Source: a virus. From it: a DNA stretch of 22,435 nucleotides. Numbering within the stretch: position 1 is the stretch's first letter; every line of letters starts with the position of its first letter. Below are positions 8,170 to 17,845 of this stretch, in pieces. The stretch is from IMG/VR virus record IMGVR_UViG_3300032309_003125, positions 1 through 22,435 of that record; one strand, given 5' to 3'. Made by a program: the position numbers and the translations under genes. Under the pieces are notes generated by a model, which searched no databases, was not told the origin of the DNA, and worked only from the letters and a program-made list of their open reading frames with translations.

Positions 8170-9875
8170 TGGATAATACAATTATAGTACCAAGTAGGTT
8201 AAGGTATAAGTCAGCACCAACTGTAAATCAACAAGTTAGTGTATCAGTAGATTCAAAAACAAATGAAATTACTGAGTATGATAGAATTGCCTCAGTCAAT
8301 CTGGCAACATTATTTGATGACGAAAGACAGGCGTCAACTACATTTAGACCAACATTTAAAGTTGCTCCATTGTATGAGAATGCTTATACAGGGACGACAG
8401 AATATATTCCGTTCTTAAACAATTTATATTATGTGGATGCAGAAAGATCTTTATTGAGCGGTATTTGGAAAGGGTATCCTCAGTATTATGAGTTTGAATT
8501 TTTCAGACCTAATATCTCTGATCAACACATTCCGTATGTTAGTAGAAGTGCCTACACTTATAATTGGACTTATTATTTGACTCTACCTGTAGAAAACAAT
8601 TATACCCAACAATTATTTTGGACAAATGGTACTGACGAAGTTAATTGGTTAGCAGGTGATGGAATACCATTTATTGTTAATTTAAAGTCGTTTAACGGGA
8701 CTGATTTCATTTCTTGTAAGTGTATTACCGAACATAACTTACAGATCGGTGATTACGTTGAATTCAACTTTAGTTACGGTAATCAAAAACTATTCCAAGT
8801 TAACTCTTTGGGAGATGGTACCTTTGCATCTGAAACATATATTTTCAATTTGTTTAATGTGGGATATACTGGAAATACTTTTACTAATAACAGAAAAGGT
8901 GTTTTCAAAAAAATATTAGACATATCAAATTCTGCAGAAACCAAATCAACGTATTATATTAAAATGCATAAAGTCATAACAAATGTTAATGACTTAGTTG
9001 TAACTAAAACAGGATTTGAAGAATTACCATTTGCTTCAAATAAGAAGTTTGAATTTTCATCTTTGACACCAAATAACGTTTCAAGAATTTCTCAGAAGAA
9101 TGCATCTCAAACATATACATTTACGATGAATTATGATTTGAACATCAAAAATTTATTGGATAATCAGAAGAGACCTTTGAACGAAATTTTCTTAACAATA
9201 ATCAATAAAGGTTATTCAGGTTACTTTAACAAACCAAATCAAGGTACTGGTGTAAAACAAGGATGGCAATTTAATATCACTCAACAAAATAATCTTTATT
9301 GGGATGAATCGAATCTTAAATCAAATACTAACATTGGGTTTTCATCATACACATTAACGAGTGGATCTACGGAAACTTTTTACTATAACTTAGATTTTAA
9401 ATCTGGAGATATTATCTGTGGTGATTGGTGTGAATGGAATAACGTTACTCAAACCGAAAGAATTATTTCACCATATTATCAAAAAATAAAATATAACCAA
9501 GATGTGTTTAAATCTTCGGATGTACCGACGACTAATCCAAATGGTTATTATTATCAGCCTCATATAGGAATGAAAATAAGACAATTTTCAAACTATGTTG
9601 AAACAGGGTCAATTGAAAATGCGGACAATGTTCCGTTTTGGTCATACTACTCTAACAACTATACAGAGTTTTTTTGGAGAGATCTTTACACCTATGGATT
9701 TATAGATGAGGTAGGTAATGGGGTGGACTATCCATTTGTGAACTCCGCACATTATCCATACATAAACAGTTTCTTTAGGGTTATACCTGAAGGAGCTAAA
9801 TTCTCACCTATTCAAGGATTTAGTTTGAATACAGAGACAGTTGTAACAAAACCAATTATAGATGAGTGTGAGTAG
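8169..9875 (+). CDS. Putative tail/baseplate protein, unrecognised (568 aa)
   Basis: I do not recognise this protein. It has no signal peptide or membrane segment. It is rich in Tyr, Phe, Asn and Thr, with many alternating patterns that suggest beta structure, as expected of an extracellular virion protein. The N-terminus has a DDERQASTTFRPTFKVAPLYENAY segment, and aromatic-rich stretches such as FWSYYSNNYTEFFW fall in the C-terminal third. The start is fixed by the one-base overlap with the stop of the preceding large gene. The 3' end overlaps the next gene by 14 nt. Membership in the same overlapping gene run as the 1747-residue protein suggests it belongs to the same baseplate or tail assembly. 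T4 places gp8 nearby, but I see no sequence basis for that name. Confidence 0.6.
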   Translation: MDNTIIVPSRLRYKSAPTVNQQVSVSVDSKTNEITEYDRIASVNLATLFDDERQASTTFRPTFKVAPLYENAYTGTTEYIPFLNNLYYVDAERSLLSGIWKGYPQYYEFEFFRPNISDQHIPYVSRSAYTYNWTYYLTLPVENNYTQQLFWTNGTDEVNWLAGDGIPFIVNLKSFNGTDFISCKCITEHNLQIGDYVEFNFSYGNQKLFQVNSLGDGTFASETYIFNLFNVGYTGNTFTNNRKGVFKKILDISNSAETKSTYYIKMHKVITNVNDLVVTKTGFEELPFASNKKFEFSSLTPNNVSRISQKNASQTYTFTMNYDLNIKNLLDNQKRPLNEIFLTIINKGYSGYFNKPNQGTGVKQGWQFNITQQNNLYWDESNLKSNTNIGFSSYTLTSGSTETFYYNLDFKSGDIICGDWCEWNNVTQTERIISPYYQKIKYNQDVFKSSDVPTTNPNGYYYQPHIGMKIRQFSNYVETGSIENADNVPFWSYYSNNYTEFFWRDLYTYGFIDEVGNGVDYPFVNSAHYPYINSFFRVIPEGAKFSPIQGFSLNTETVVTKPIIDECE

Positions 9876-10650
9876 ACAAATATTATTATCGGGAGCGGTT
9901 AATAACCAAATTAATATACCAATAAACCTTGATTGGGAGTACCTTGATGTTGAATCAGATATTATTGAGTTTCAAGATATGGCTATCGAGGAACTATTGA
10001 AGACTGATAAGGACTTTGAAACAACAAGATTTGTACACAGTGTTTATGAAAATAGAACAGATATAAATTATGAATTCTATTTCTTCGAAGGAAATGGTTT
10101 ATCTAATCAAAACAATTGGAAGATAGATTATAGAGCAGAAGGATTCACAACACAAGAGATTTATTATTACACAAATCAATTCACAAATTCATTCTTCAAA
10201 TTAGATCTATATGATAGTCCAATCGAATCACAACAAAAAAATTACATAACGATTATACTACCAACACAACAAGGTGCGAGAATGTCAACACTAATGCAAA
10301 CTACTCAAGTCTTTATTAGAAAGCCACAATTTGTTTTAGATTATGTTGGAGACAAAGAAGGGTTCTTTATTTATTGGTTGAAAAAAAGAGACTTTCTTGA
10401 CATCAGTAGATTTTACATGACTGCTAAGTTTTTCGATGGAAAGACAGGACAGTTTGTAAGAATGATGAACAGACCGCAATCTTCAGTAGTTGGGAACAAG
10501 TATGCATTTAATTCAACTGACTATTTTTATTATAGGGTTGATTTAGATTATCCGACACACACTTACCAAGTGTTTGATACCTATTCTTTAGTTCCACAAA
10601 GAGTGGGAGGGCTAGTACCCATAAAATGGTATGAATATGTAAATCCATAA
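9862..10650 (+). CDS. Putative tail/baseplate protein, unrecognised (262 aa)
   Basis: I do not recognise this protein. The N-terminal part is acidic (ESDIIEFQDMAIEELLKTDKD), the middle is aromatic, and a central TIILPTQQGARMSTLM strand-turn precedes a GDKEGFFIYWLKKRDFLDISRFYMTAKFFDGKTG segment. That segment looks like a compact mixed fold with a glycine turn. There are no cysteines and no membrane segments. The ATG at 9862 lies inside the end of the previous gene (14-nt overlap, different frame) and has no Shine-Dalgarno sequence. The stop overlaps the next ATG by one base. This tight nesting between two other predicted virion genes suggests a structural role made in fixed proportion with its neighbours; the role itself is unknown. 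Confidence 0.6.
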   Translation: MSVSRQILLSGAVNNQINIPINLDWEYLDVESDIIEFQDMAIEELLKTDKDFETTRFVHSVYENRTDINYEFYFFEGNGLSNQNNWKIDYRAEGFTTQEIYYYTNQFTNSFFKLDLYDSPIESQQKNYITIILPTQQGARMSTLMQTTQVFIRKPQFVLDYVGDKEGFFIYWLKKRDFLDISRFYMTAKFFDGKTGQFVRMMNRPQSSVVGNKYAFNSTDYFYYRVDLDYPTHTYQVFDTYSLVPQRVGGLVPIKWYEYVNP

Positions 10651-11729
10651 TGGCATCAGATTACGTTTATAGAATATCCCCTGAAGTAATTCAAGGAGAC
10701 ATTTTCACAGTATATTATTTGGGAAATCCCGTTGGGGTTTATTCAGGAATGACGCAAGTGTTATCAGGCGGACCTGGGGGTACCTCACTCCTTACTGGAC
10801 TTACGATTCCTATTATGATTACTGAAACTGCACTGGATTGCGGTTACTATTCACCATTTGATGGAGCTCTTTTACAAAAAGATGTGGTTACAAACTTTAT
10901 ATTTTCTTCAACAACAGGATCACCATATACATATTATGTTTACAATACTTCAGATGAATTTAAGAAATTCTTGGAGTTATCGACATATACAATCGATTGG
11001 GGTGACGGATCACCGGTAAACAATTTCAATCAACTCACACCCGCATCAATATCCCATCAATATCCTACAGTAGTGAGTGGTTATACCATTACATTATCAC
11101 AAAAGAATCCATGGGGAACAAACACAGTAAAAAAACAAATCGTTACACCATATACGAATCCTATTATATTGAATCAATCAGGAACAGCTTTCTTCACATC
11201 AAATACAGGAAGTTGGTCTGCAACACCAATAAGTTATGATTTTATTTTCTCAGGTGACGCTGAGAACAACGTTCAAGATCAAGTAACAAGTGCCTACATA
11301 ACAGTTCCATATACAGTATCAGGTATTACAACATCAAGAATACAAGAGTTAGCTCAATATGGTCCACAGAAATTTATTGTTGGTGCACCTGTAATAAAAA
11401 ATAATGAAGTGTTTGGGGTTATTAATGACATTTCACCTCTTTACACAGGTTATACCATTCAAAATGTTGACTATTACGACTATGTTGATGATGGAACCAT
11501 ATTCTTTGTAAAAAGTTCTGGGTTAACTGACAATGAACTAACTGCAGAATTTTTTTATAAAAATCCCGCACTTCAGAAAACTATTGGAGATGCTGAAATT
11601 GTTACTAATTTATATGTTGAGAGGGGAAAAAACTCAGCTTATCAATATATTCAAAGATTAGGAGAGGTGGATAATGTAGGTGACCTTCAAAATTATGGTT
11701 ACGGGTTTTTTAATGTGGAAACCAAATAA
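10650..11729 (+). CDS. Putative virion protein with a PKD-like domain
   Basis: The 359-residue product contains a segment (about residues 88-170) resembling a PKD domain. It has a strand ending in IDWGDGSPVNNF (WGDGS at residues 117-121), then SHQYPTVVSGYTITLSQKNPWGTNTVKKQI, matching the usual WDFGDG...H.Y...G.Y.V.L...N..G pattern. PKD and other Ig-like beta-sandwiches are common on phage surfaces and in secreted Bacteroidota proteins, where they act as spacers or carbohydrate/protein-binding modules. The flanking regions are not recognised. The gene starts on the stop of the preceding one (TAATGG) and is the last of a four-gene run; a 34-nt gap with a promoter-like motif follows. A decoration or spike-accessory role is inferred. 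Confidence 0.65.
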   Translation: MASDYVYRISPEVIQGDIFTVYYLGNPVGVYSGMTQVLSGGPGGTSLLTGLTIPIMITETALDCGYYSPFDGALLQKDVVTNFIFSSTTGSPYTYYVYNTSDEFKKFLELSTYTIDWGDGSPVNNFNQLTPASISHQYPTVVSGYTITLSQKNPWGTNTVKKQIVTPYTNPIILNQSGTAFFTSNTGSWSATPISYDFIFSGDAENNVQDQVTSAYITVPYTVSGITTSRIQELAQYGPQKFIVGAPVIKNNEVFGVINDISPLYTGYTIQNVDYYDYVDDGTIFFVKSSGLTDNELTAEFFYKNPALQKTIGDAEIVTNLYVERGKNSAYQYIQRLGEVDNVGDLQNYGYGFFNVETK

Positions 11730-11739
11730 AGAGATAAAC

Positions 11740-11747
11740 TATTTATA
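11740..11747 (+). promoter_or_regulatory. TATTTATA motif before the 301-residue gene
   Basis: Exact TATTTATA in the context AAACTATTTATAG, 16 nt upstream of the ATG at 11764, in a 34-nt gap. Together with the similar site at 2905 it suggests a promoter element with a very short leader. There is no Shine-Dalgarno sequence between motif and ATG, only an A-rich stretch. Confidence 0.45.
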
Positions 11748-11763
11748 GAAAATAAATTAAAAC

Positions 11764-12669
11764 ATGGCAATAGCTTCATACGGTACAATAAGACCAGCAG
11801 ACTGTTCACCAGATGATATGGAGATAATCTTGAATTATACTCCCTCAAGAGACGTTACAAGCAACTTCGTATTGAAAAAATTGGATGCCAAGACATTGTT
11901 GAGACCTTATTTTAGTAATCAACAAGTCGGTGGGTCACCGGTAGAAATATTAGGTGGGTTATACAATTTAACTCTACCCGCAACAGAATTTAACGCCTTG
12001 GGAATTTATACAATGTTAATCAGACCAGCACAGATTAGAACTTCAATCGTAGATTGTGGAGTTTTAAGTGCACTTCCGAACGTAAAAGGAATTGTTCTCG
12101 ATTTATCATTAATACCACAAGAGTATAGAAATAAGTTTGTACCACAAGGATTAGTTGGGTTTAGAATAGAATATTTGAATGAAGATGGAACTAAAATTCC
12201 TAACTTCTTTAGAGTGGTTACATCTAATTTTTATTGTGAACCTGTTGTTACGAATCAGGTAAATGCACAACAGAAGTCAATCAGATATAGATATGTTGAT
12301 AGTACAGCAAACTTAATGTTTTTAACATTATCACCTTCATCATCACCAACAAACAAACCAAACGCAACTCCATATATTGGACAACCCGATCAAGATATTA
12401 TTATAACAAACACATTTTTTAATCCACTAACGATTGATATTGAAATGGTTGAATATGATGTGTCATCACTTGCAATCGCACTTTACGGTAATCAAACTAA
12501 ATCAATTGATGACGGTATCTACACAATTTACGACTCTAATAACAACATTTACAGACAATACAACTTGTTTGAAATTAGAGATCAGTTCAATGAACTTCTA
12601 TACGAGGTTAGACAGAACAGAGGTGATAATATCGATTTCAGTAAAAACTTTAATACTATCATTAGTTAA
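11764..12669 (+). CDS. Putative baseplate protein, unrecognised (301 aa)
   Basis: I do not recognise this protein family. It opens with MAIASYGTIRPADCSPDDMEI and continues through a beta-rich body with LGIYTMLIRPAQIRTSIVDCG and a short Ser/Pro/Thr-rich loop near residues 198-210. It closes with a probably helical segment, LFEIRDQFNELLYEVRQNRG. There is no membrane segment or signal peptide. It is the first gene of a four-gene run and directly precedes, with a one-base overlap, the 998-residue protein that may be the wedge gp7 equivalent, so the two products may bind each other. A baseplate role is inferred from context only. Confidence 0.6.
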   Translation: MAIASYGTIRPADCSPDDMEIILNYTPSRDVTSNFVLKKLDAKTLLRPYFSNQQVGGSPVEILGGLYNLTLPATEFNALGIYTMLIRPAQIRTSIVDCGVLSALPNVKGIVLDLSLIPQEYRNKFVPQGLVGFRIEYLNEDGTKIPNFFRVVTSNFYCEPVVTNQVNAQQKSIRYRYVDSTANLMFLTLSPSSSPTNKPNATPYIGQPDQDIIITNTFFNPLTIDIEMVEYDVSSLAIALYGNQTKSIDDGIYTIYDSNNNIYRQYNLFEIRDQFNELLYEVRQNRGDNIDFSKNFNTIIS

Positions 12670-15665
12670 TGGCAGTAACTCAGAAATATTTTTATCCTCC
12701 GAGACCCGCTTCAGGAGTTAATACATTCTCGGACAACATCGTGGGTTTACAACTCGTTGATGGAGGGGGACTTACGCAGGGTAATTTCGAATTTACAACA
12801 GCAGTTACAGAAAAGGTTAATAGAACCTTCAACATCGGAGCGTTCTCTGAACCAATAACTTTAGAGAATCTTGATATTGATAGAATTAATGAGAGTAGAT
12901 TAATATTTGCTAAAGAATTTAGAGTTTATCCAAACTTAGATTTAACCGAAGTTACCAACTTTTCAATGTATGGATCGTTGGCGAAGAGACTTGAAGTTTC
13001 AATTACAAGAATTATTAATCATTTTCCGGCTTCTTTGGATATAAGGTATATGAGTACTCAATCGTTAACAGGGTATACTGCGACAAATATCGTTTATGAT
13101 TCTGTTAACGATGAAACAACGTTTACAATTGATGTTGATAGAATTGTTAATCCATTTGCGATAGATTACTCAATATCTGCAGCAACCAATATTATTGCTA
13201 GAGAAATTGTAACGTCTCCGTTAAGAAATTTAAACCAAACGTATTTGGACTATTGTATTGCAATTACTAACACAGGTAATACAACCAATCCCTATGATAT
13301 TTTCAAAGTATTATCATTCGACCCTTCAACAAGTTTATCATCAGGATATCTTACGTTTTACGTTTCAGGATCTCCTTTTGGAACTACAGCAACAACATAT
13401 CAAAATAACTTCCAAGTAAGACCTAACGACTTGGTTGTCGATCAAGTTTTTGCGGAAACCTTTAATGAGGTTGAGAAATTCTTACTTAATAGACTTATTG
13501 ATCCACCATATACTGCGGTGTTCCAAGTGCCCGCAGAAAATCAAAACGGACAAGTGTATACAAGCATTTCAACTTTGACATGGCCTTTAGATGGAGTATG
13601 GAACTTAGATATTACATCTCCAAGTTTCGAATATTATTTGGAACAAATAGGATATGTTGCAACTGAACTAGACACTTACAAAACAGATTTATTATCTAGA
13701 TTTCTAACTCAAGAATCGTTTAAGGAGTTTGATACCAAGGAAAGAAAGGTTGAGAAGATTTTACAAATCTATGGTAGAAGTTTTGACGAGATAAAAAAAT
13801 TCATTGATGGTATGGCTAACATGACTTCGGTTAACTATACAGTGCAAGATGACGTTCCTTCGTTGTTATTGAAGAACTTGGCTGCAACATTAGGTTGGGA
13901 ACCAAATGTATCTCCGATTACTAATGAGAATTTTTTAGATTCTGTTTTTGGACAAACAAACACACCAACATATCCAGGTTACACAAGAGCCTTAACACCA
14001 ACAGAGTTGAACTATCAATTTTATAGAAACTTGATATTAAATTCAGGTTATTTGTTTAGATCAAAGGGTACAAGAAAATCGGTTGAATTTTTATTAAGAT
14101 TAGTCGGTGCTCCTGAATCATTAGTCGAGTTCAACGAGACAATATATCTTGCGGATCAAAGAATCAATATGGAGCAATTTACAACACAATTTGCTCAAAT
14201 ATCAGGAGGTACTTACGCAAACAACGTACCATCCTTAGCTGCAGGACAAACTTATAAGATACAAGGACAAACTTACACAGGATTTACTTCAACAACCACC
14301 TATGAACAAGTTAGACTTGGGGCTTCTGATTACCCTGTGGACATTTTAGGTTATCCAAGTGCACCGACAGACACTGAAGATTATTTCTTCCAAAAGGGCG
14401 CTGGTTGGTACGAAAGTACGCCACAACATAGAAGTCCTGAAATACCATTGGTAACACAAGTATTCACAGGTGCTAACCCTGATATACAAACTCAATTAGA
14501 GCCGTTCACATATGGACAACTTTATTTAGAAAGATTTAGAGATTTTCCCTATATGACTGAAGGATTTAAACTTCAAAAAACAATAGATAATAAAAAGTCA
14601 TGGGTTTCGGACGACGATGACTTAAGAATCTCAACAGATGCAGGATATGATGCTTATTATTACATTGACAATGAAAAATTGATATTGAATGCAAAGAATG
14701 TCGATTTGTTTTTAAATCCTGGACAAGGTTTAGTTTATGATGTTTGGACTCAATCAAGATTATATGACTATCCAATTCCTGAAAGTGGAATGACATCACC
14801 ATTCCCAACACCAGGAGGGGTTGATTGGACATTTATCAACCCACAACCGAAGAAAAAGACATTCTTTGAATTTGCTCAAACATTTTGGCAAAATACAATC
14901 AATGTTAGAAATAGAATGTATATCACTGACGGACATACTGGAGGTTATCCAACATTATCTTCAATCTTTTGGAAATATTTGGAACAAGAAAATACTATTG
15001 GAATTCCTAACAACCAATACACTTATCAGAAACTAATTGATTATGTTGAAGGGTTAGGACCATATTGGATGAAGTTAGTGGAACAAATGATTCCAGCAAC
15101 AACAATTTGGAATTCAGGAACAAGATTTGAGAATTCAATATTTCAAAAACAAAAATATGTTTACAGAAGACAAAGAGGGTGTCAGTTTGTACCGGTGCCT
15201 GCAGATAGTTGTTACATAATAGGAAATGTATTTAACTACGACTGTTCAACAGAGTTTGTTGAATTTGGTGTATATCCGTGGTTAAATGGAGATGCATCCG
15301 TTAGTAACTTCCAAGGAATACTTGCAAATAGATTACAGAACTTTTTATCTGAAGAAGGACTTACACTAAATGAGTGTATAACAAGTACACTTACAACACA
15401 GTGGTATGTTGATATGAGAATCGGTGATGAAGTTTTGATATTCGCACCTTTCTATGAAGGATTTGGGTTGAATGATGTTCCAAGTAGATCACTTTGGAAA
15501 AACACACTTTCATCAAATTTAGATAATTTATACAATTATGGATTGAATTACTTCATCAATGGGAATATATTGAATGTTACGAATATGGATTGTGTTCCAA
15601 AAAACTTAGATCAAACTTTGAGTTTGAATGTAGGTATAAATTTATCAATAAGTTGTGTTAATTAA
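12669..15665 (+). CDS. Large tail protein, candidate gp7 / P2 gpI-like wedge component
   Basis: The 998-residue product has a helical stretch around residues 341-416 (FLTQESFKEFDTKERKVEKI, LLLKNLAATLGWE) followed at about 448-490 by NLILNSGYLFRSKGTRKSVE and FLLRLVGAPESLVEFNE. A helix, the phrase RSKGTRKSVEFLLRLVG, then a beta segment is the arrangement I associate with phage tail protein I and its wedge relatives, which pair with gp6/J and gp25. A second conserved-looking segment near residues 798-838 reads LGPYWMKLVEQMIPATTIW, then a tyrosine- and arginine-rich YVYRRQRGC. The N-terminal ~330 residues are beta-rich. Starting on the stop of its neighbour and ending on the ATG of the SprB-repeat gene, it sits mid-operon. 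The gpI/gp7 link is a by-eye inference; a generic structural protein is the alternative. Confidence 0.65.
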   Translation: MAVTQKYFYPPRPASGVNTFSDNIVGLQLVDGGGLTQGNFEFTTAVTEKVNRTFNIGAFSEPITLENLDIDRINESRLIFAKEFRVYPNLDLTEVTNFSMYGSLAKRLEVSITRIINHFPASLDIRYMSTQSLTGYTATNIVYDSVNDETTFTIDVDRIVNPFAIDYSISAATNIIAREIVTSPLRNLNQTYLDYCIAITNTGNTTNPYDIFKVLSFDPSTSLSSGYLTFYVSGSPFGTTATTYQNNFQVRPNDLVVDQVFAETFNEVEKFLLNRLIDPPYTAVFQVPAENQNGQVYTSISTLTWPLDGVWNLDITSPSFEYYLEQIGYVATELDTYKTDLLSRFLTQESFKEFDTKERKVEKILQIYGRSFDEIKKFIDGMANMTSVNYTVQDDVPSLLLKNLAATLGWEPNVSPITNENFLDSVFGQTNTPTYPGYTRALTPTELNYQFYRNLILNSGYLFRSKGTRKSVEFLLRLVGAPESLVEFNETIYLADQRINMEQFTTQFAQISGGTYANNVPSLAAGQTYKIQGQTYTGFTSTTTYEQVRLGASDYPVDILGYPSAPTDTEDYFFQKGAGWYESTPQHRSPEIPLVTQVFTGANPDIQTQLEPFTYGQLYLERFRDFPYMTEGFKLQKTIDNKKSWVSDDDDLRISTDAGYDAYYYIDNEKLILNAKNVDLFLNPGQGLVYDVWTQSRLYDYPIPESGMTSPFPTPGGVDWTFINPQPKKKTFFEFAQTFWQNTINVRNRMYITDGHTGGYPTLSSIFWKYLEQENTIGIPNNQYTYQKLIDYVEGLGPYWMKLVEQMIPATTIWNSGTRFENSIFQKQKYVYRRQRGCQFVPVPADSCYIIGNVFNYDCSTEFVEFGVYPWLNGDASVSNFQGILANRLQNFLSEEGLTLNECITSTLTTQWYVDMRIGDEVLIFAPFYEGFGLNDVPSRSLWKNTLSSNLDNLYNYGLNYFINGNILNVTNMDCVPKNLDQTLSLNVGINLSISCVN

Positions 15666-17845
15666 TGGCGTCGTTTAATTATGTAGTTAATGTTACAGGA
15701 GATTGTCAGAACGATGGTACTGGATCAATCTCAGTTGGATTCTCAGGAGGAACTCCTCCTTATACCGTGCAGTGGATAAGTCCCTATAATAGTGGAGATA
15801 TATTCAATTATTTAGCATATGATTATAGTTTTATTGACCCAACATCATACCTTTTAACATATTCAGTCCTAACAAATCTTTCGGCTAACACATATACATT
15901 CAGAGTAAACGACTCTACGGTACCTGTTAACTTAGAATATGCTGTAAACGTTCCTGTTTCGTCAGGAAACTGTACAAGTATTATTGATGTTTCTGCAACA
16001 ACATGTAACCAAAATAATGGTAGTGTAACTGCTGACGCAAGTTCAGATTATTCTGACACAGCCTACATTCTTTTCACTTCAAATAATGAAATGGTTCAAT
16101 CAGGAATTACTGCATTGGATCAATTAACATTCCAAGGGTTATCTGCGGGAACGTATTATGTCTCTTCCATAGATTATGGTGGATGTACAGGTACATCACA
16201 ATCTTTTGTGGTTAACTCATCGGTTGAAGTTGATTATGGATTTTATCCTGTTGATGATACACAATGTGGATCTGCATCAGGTAGAATTATTGTAACAGGA
16301 CAGACAGGAGTTCCACCATGGACATACATTTGGAATGATGGAAGTACGGGAAGTACCCTTACAGGATTAACTGCTGGTACGTATAGTGTTAAAGTAACAG
16401 ATGCGACAGGATGTTCCACAATTAAGAGCCAAGCCATTGGTCAAATAGACCCTGTAGGTTTAGGAGGGTTTACTGTAGACCAAGTACCAACTTGTTTGAA
16501 CTCTGATGGTATAATAACAATGACAATAACAGGGGGGACAGGTCCATATTACTATTCTGCATCAACAGGTGCAATAGATGTTAGTTATTTAAAGACTTTC
16601 CAATTAGTTGGAGTTCCTGCAGGATCTTATAACTTCATGGTGACAGATGCCGCATTATGTAAATTCACAACGGGTATTGATTTGGCGACAGAAAATGGTA
16701 TTTCTGATATTATTTTGTCTGTTACACCAAGTTCATGTAGTAATGCCGACGGATCTATCTTAGTAACTGCATTGGGAGGAACATCTCCGTATACGTTTAC
16801 GTTGATTTACCCTGACTCATCAACCTTTTCAATTACATCGAATGCTGCGTCCTATACATTCAGTGAATTATCAGGTGGAACCTATACAATTATATTAGAA
16901 GACTCTACAGGTTGTTATTTCTTAAGTGAAAGTGCCATATTATCAAGTAATTCATTTACTATAACCGCAACTACAACAGGAACAACTTGTTCTGCAAGTA
17001 ATGGAACCATTGTTGTTGAGAAATCTACAGGTGGTATTGCACCATTTGACTACTCACTCGATGGAATTCAAAATATAATTGATACAACTGCGAGTGCTGT
17101 CACATTTACAAATGTTACTGCGGGACAACATCAGATTTCTGTTACGGATTCATCAGGATGTACCCAAACAACTCAAGTTTATGTTAGTCCAAGTACACCA
17201 CTTTCTTACAATTTGTATTCGACATCTTGTGGTCAGGGTTCTGAAGGTACAATTACCGCATTTATCTCTGATGGAATACCTCCGTTCACGTATGAGTGGT
17301 CAAGTAACGTTGAATCTAATCCACAAGAGATTAAAGTGACAGGATTGACTGCGGGAACGTATTCGTTAACTGTTATTGATTCAAGCGGATGTAGTCAAAC
17401 AAGAACAACAATAATCGATTGTGATAAAACATATGTTTCATATCAAAGTTATGTGATGGGTGCAGAAATATTCTCTGTAGTTGCAGGAACAAAGAGGGGT
17501 ATGTTACAATTAATGAATGAAGGATTTGATGATTTAACACAAGGAAAAACAAACTGTGTCTTAGTTTCTGCAGATTTTACAGCAAAAGTTGAAATACAAC
17601 CACAAGGTACAGTATTAGAACAATATTTTTATACAAGCACAAGTTTAGTTCAAGCGCCACCTGATAGTTTATACTATTCTACTGTCGAAACATTACTTGA
17701 AAGTATTTGGGGAATTGGTGATGTAACAATTGATCAATTAACTAATGAAATTACAATACAGACAGATAGAAGTGAAACATCATTAAATAATCAAGAAGTG
17801 AAAGTTGAACTAATTATAGTATACGACATTAAGTGCTTGACATGA
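15665..17845 (+). CDS. SprB-repeat virion protein
   Basis: The 726-residue product consists of about seven SprB-type repeats followed by a different C-terminal domain. Repeats begin near Cys14, Cys114, Cys201, Cys277, Cys358, Cys442 and Cys522, so most are 76-87 residues. The clearest units read CGSASGRIIVTGQTGVPPW then YIWNDGSTGSTLTGLTAGTY then SVKVTDATGC, the classic C..ssGsi.v...GG..PY.Y.W...GLtaGtY.V.VtDs.GC pattern. SprB repeats are known from the Flavobacterium gliding adhesin SprB and other Bacteroidota surface proteins. Repeats 1 and 2 are the most degenerate. Residues about 587-726 carry no repeat and may attach the protein to the virion. There is no signal peptide, so it is probably assembled on the tail rather than secreted. 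It overlaps its neighbours at both ends (TAATGG upstream, ATGA downstream). Confidence 0.82.
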   Translation: MASFNYVVNVTGDCQNDGTGSISVGFSGGTPPYTVQWISPYNSGDIFNYLAYDYSFIDPTSYLLTYSVLTNLSANTYTFRVNDSTVPVNLEYAVNVPVSSGNCTSIIDVSATTCNQNNGSVTADASSDYSDTAYILFTSNNEMVQSGITALDQLTFQGLSAGTYYVSSIDYGGCTGTSQSFVVNSSVEVDYGFYPVDDTQCGSASGRIIVTGQTGVPPWTYIWNDGSTGSTLTGLTAGTYSVKVTDATGCSTIKSQAIGQIDPVGLGGFTVDQVPTCLNSDGIITMTITGGTGPYYYSASTGAIDVSYLKTFQLVGVPAGSYNFMVTDAALCKFTTGIDLATENGISDIILSVTPSSCSNADGSILVTALGGTSPYTFTLIYPDSSTFSITSNAASYTFSELSGGTYTIILEDSTGCYFLSESAILSSNSFTITATTTGTTCSASNGTIVVEKSTGGIAPFDYSLDGIQNIIDTTASAVTFTNVTAGQHQISVTDSSGCTQTTQVYVSPSTPLSYNLYSTSCGQGSEGTITAFISDGIPPFTYEWSSNVESNPQEIKVTGLTAGTYSLTVIDSSGCSQTRTTIIDCDKTYVSYQSYVMGAEIFSVVAGTKRGMLQLMNEGFDDLTQGKTNCVLVSADFTAKVEIQPQGTVLEQYFYTSTSLVQAPPDSLYYSTVETLLESIWGIGDVTIDQLTNEITIQTDRSETSLNNQEVKVELIIVYDIKCLT

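Noticed and set aside
12434-12721. 95-codon + strand ORF bridging two genes
   Set aside because: It runs out of frame across the 12669 junction and its composition looks like a frame-shifted copy of the genes on either side.
17833-17841. GTG start for the small cysteine-ladder protein
   Set aside because: The ATG at 17842 gives the common ATGA stop-start overlap and loses only three residues.
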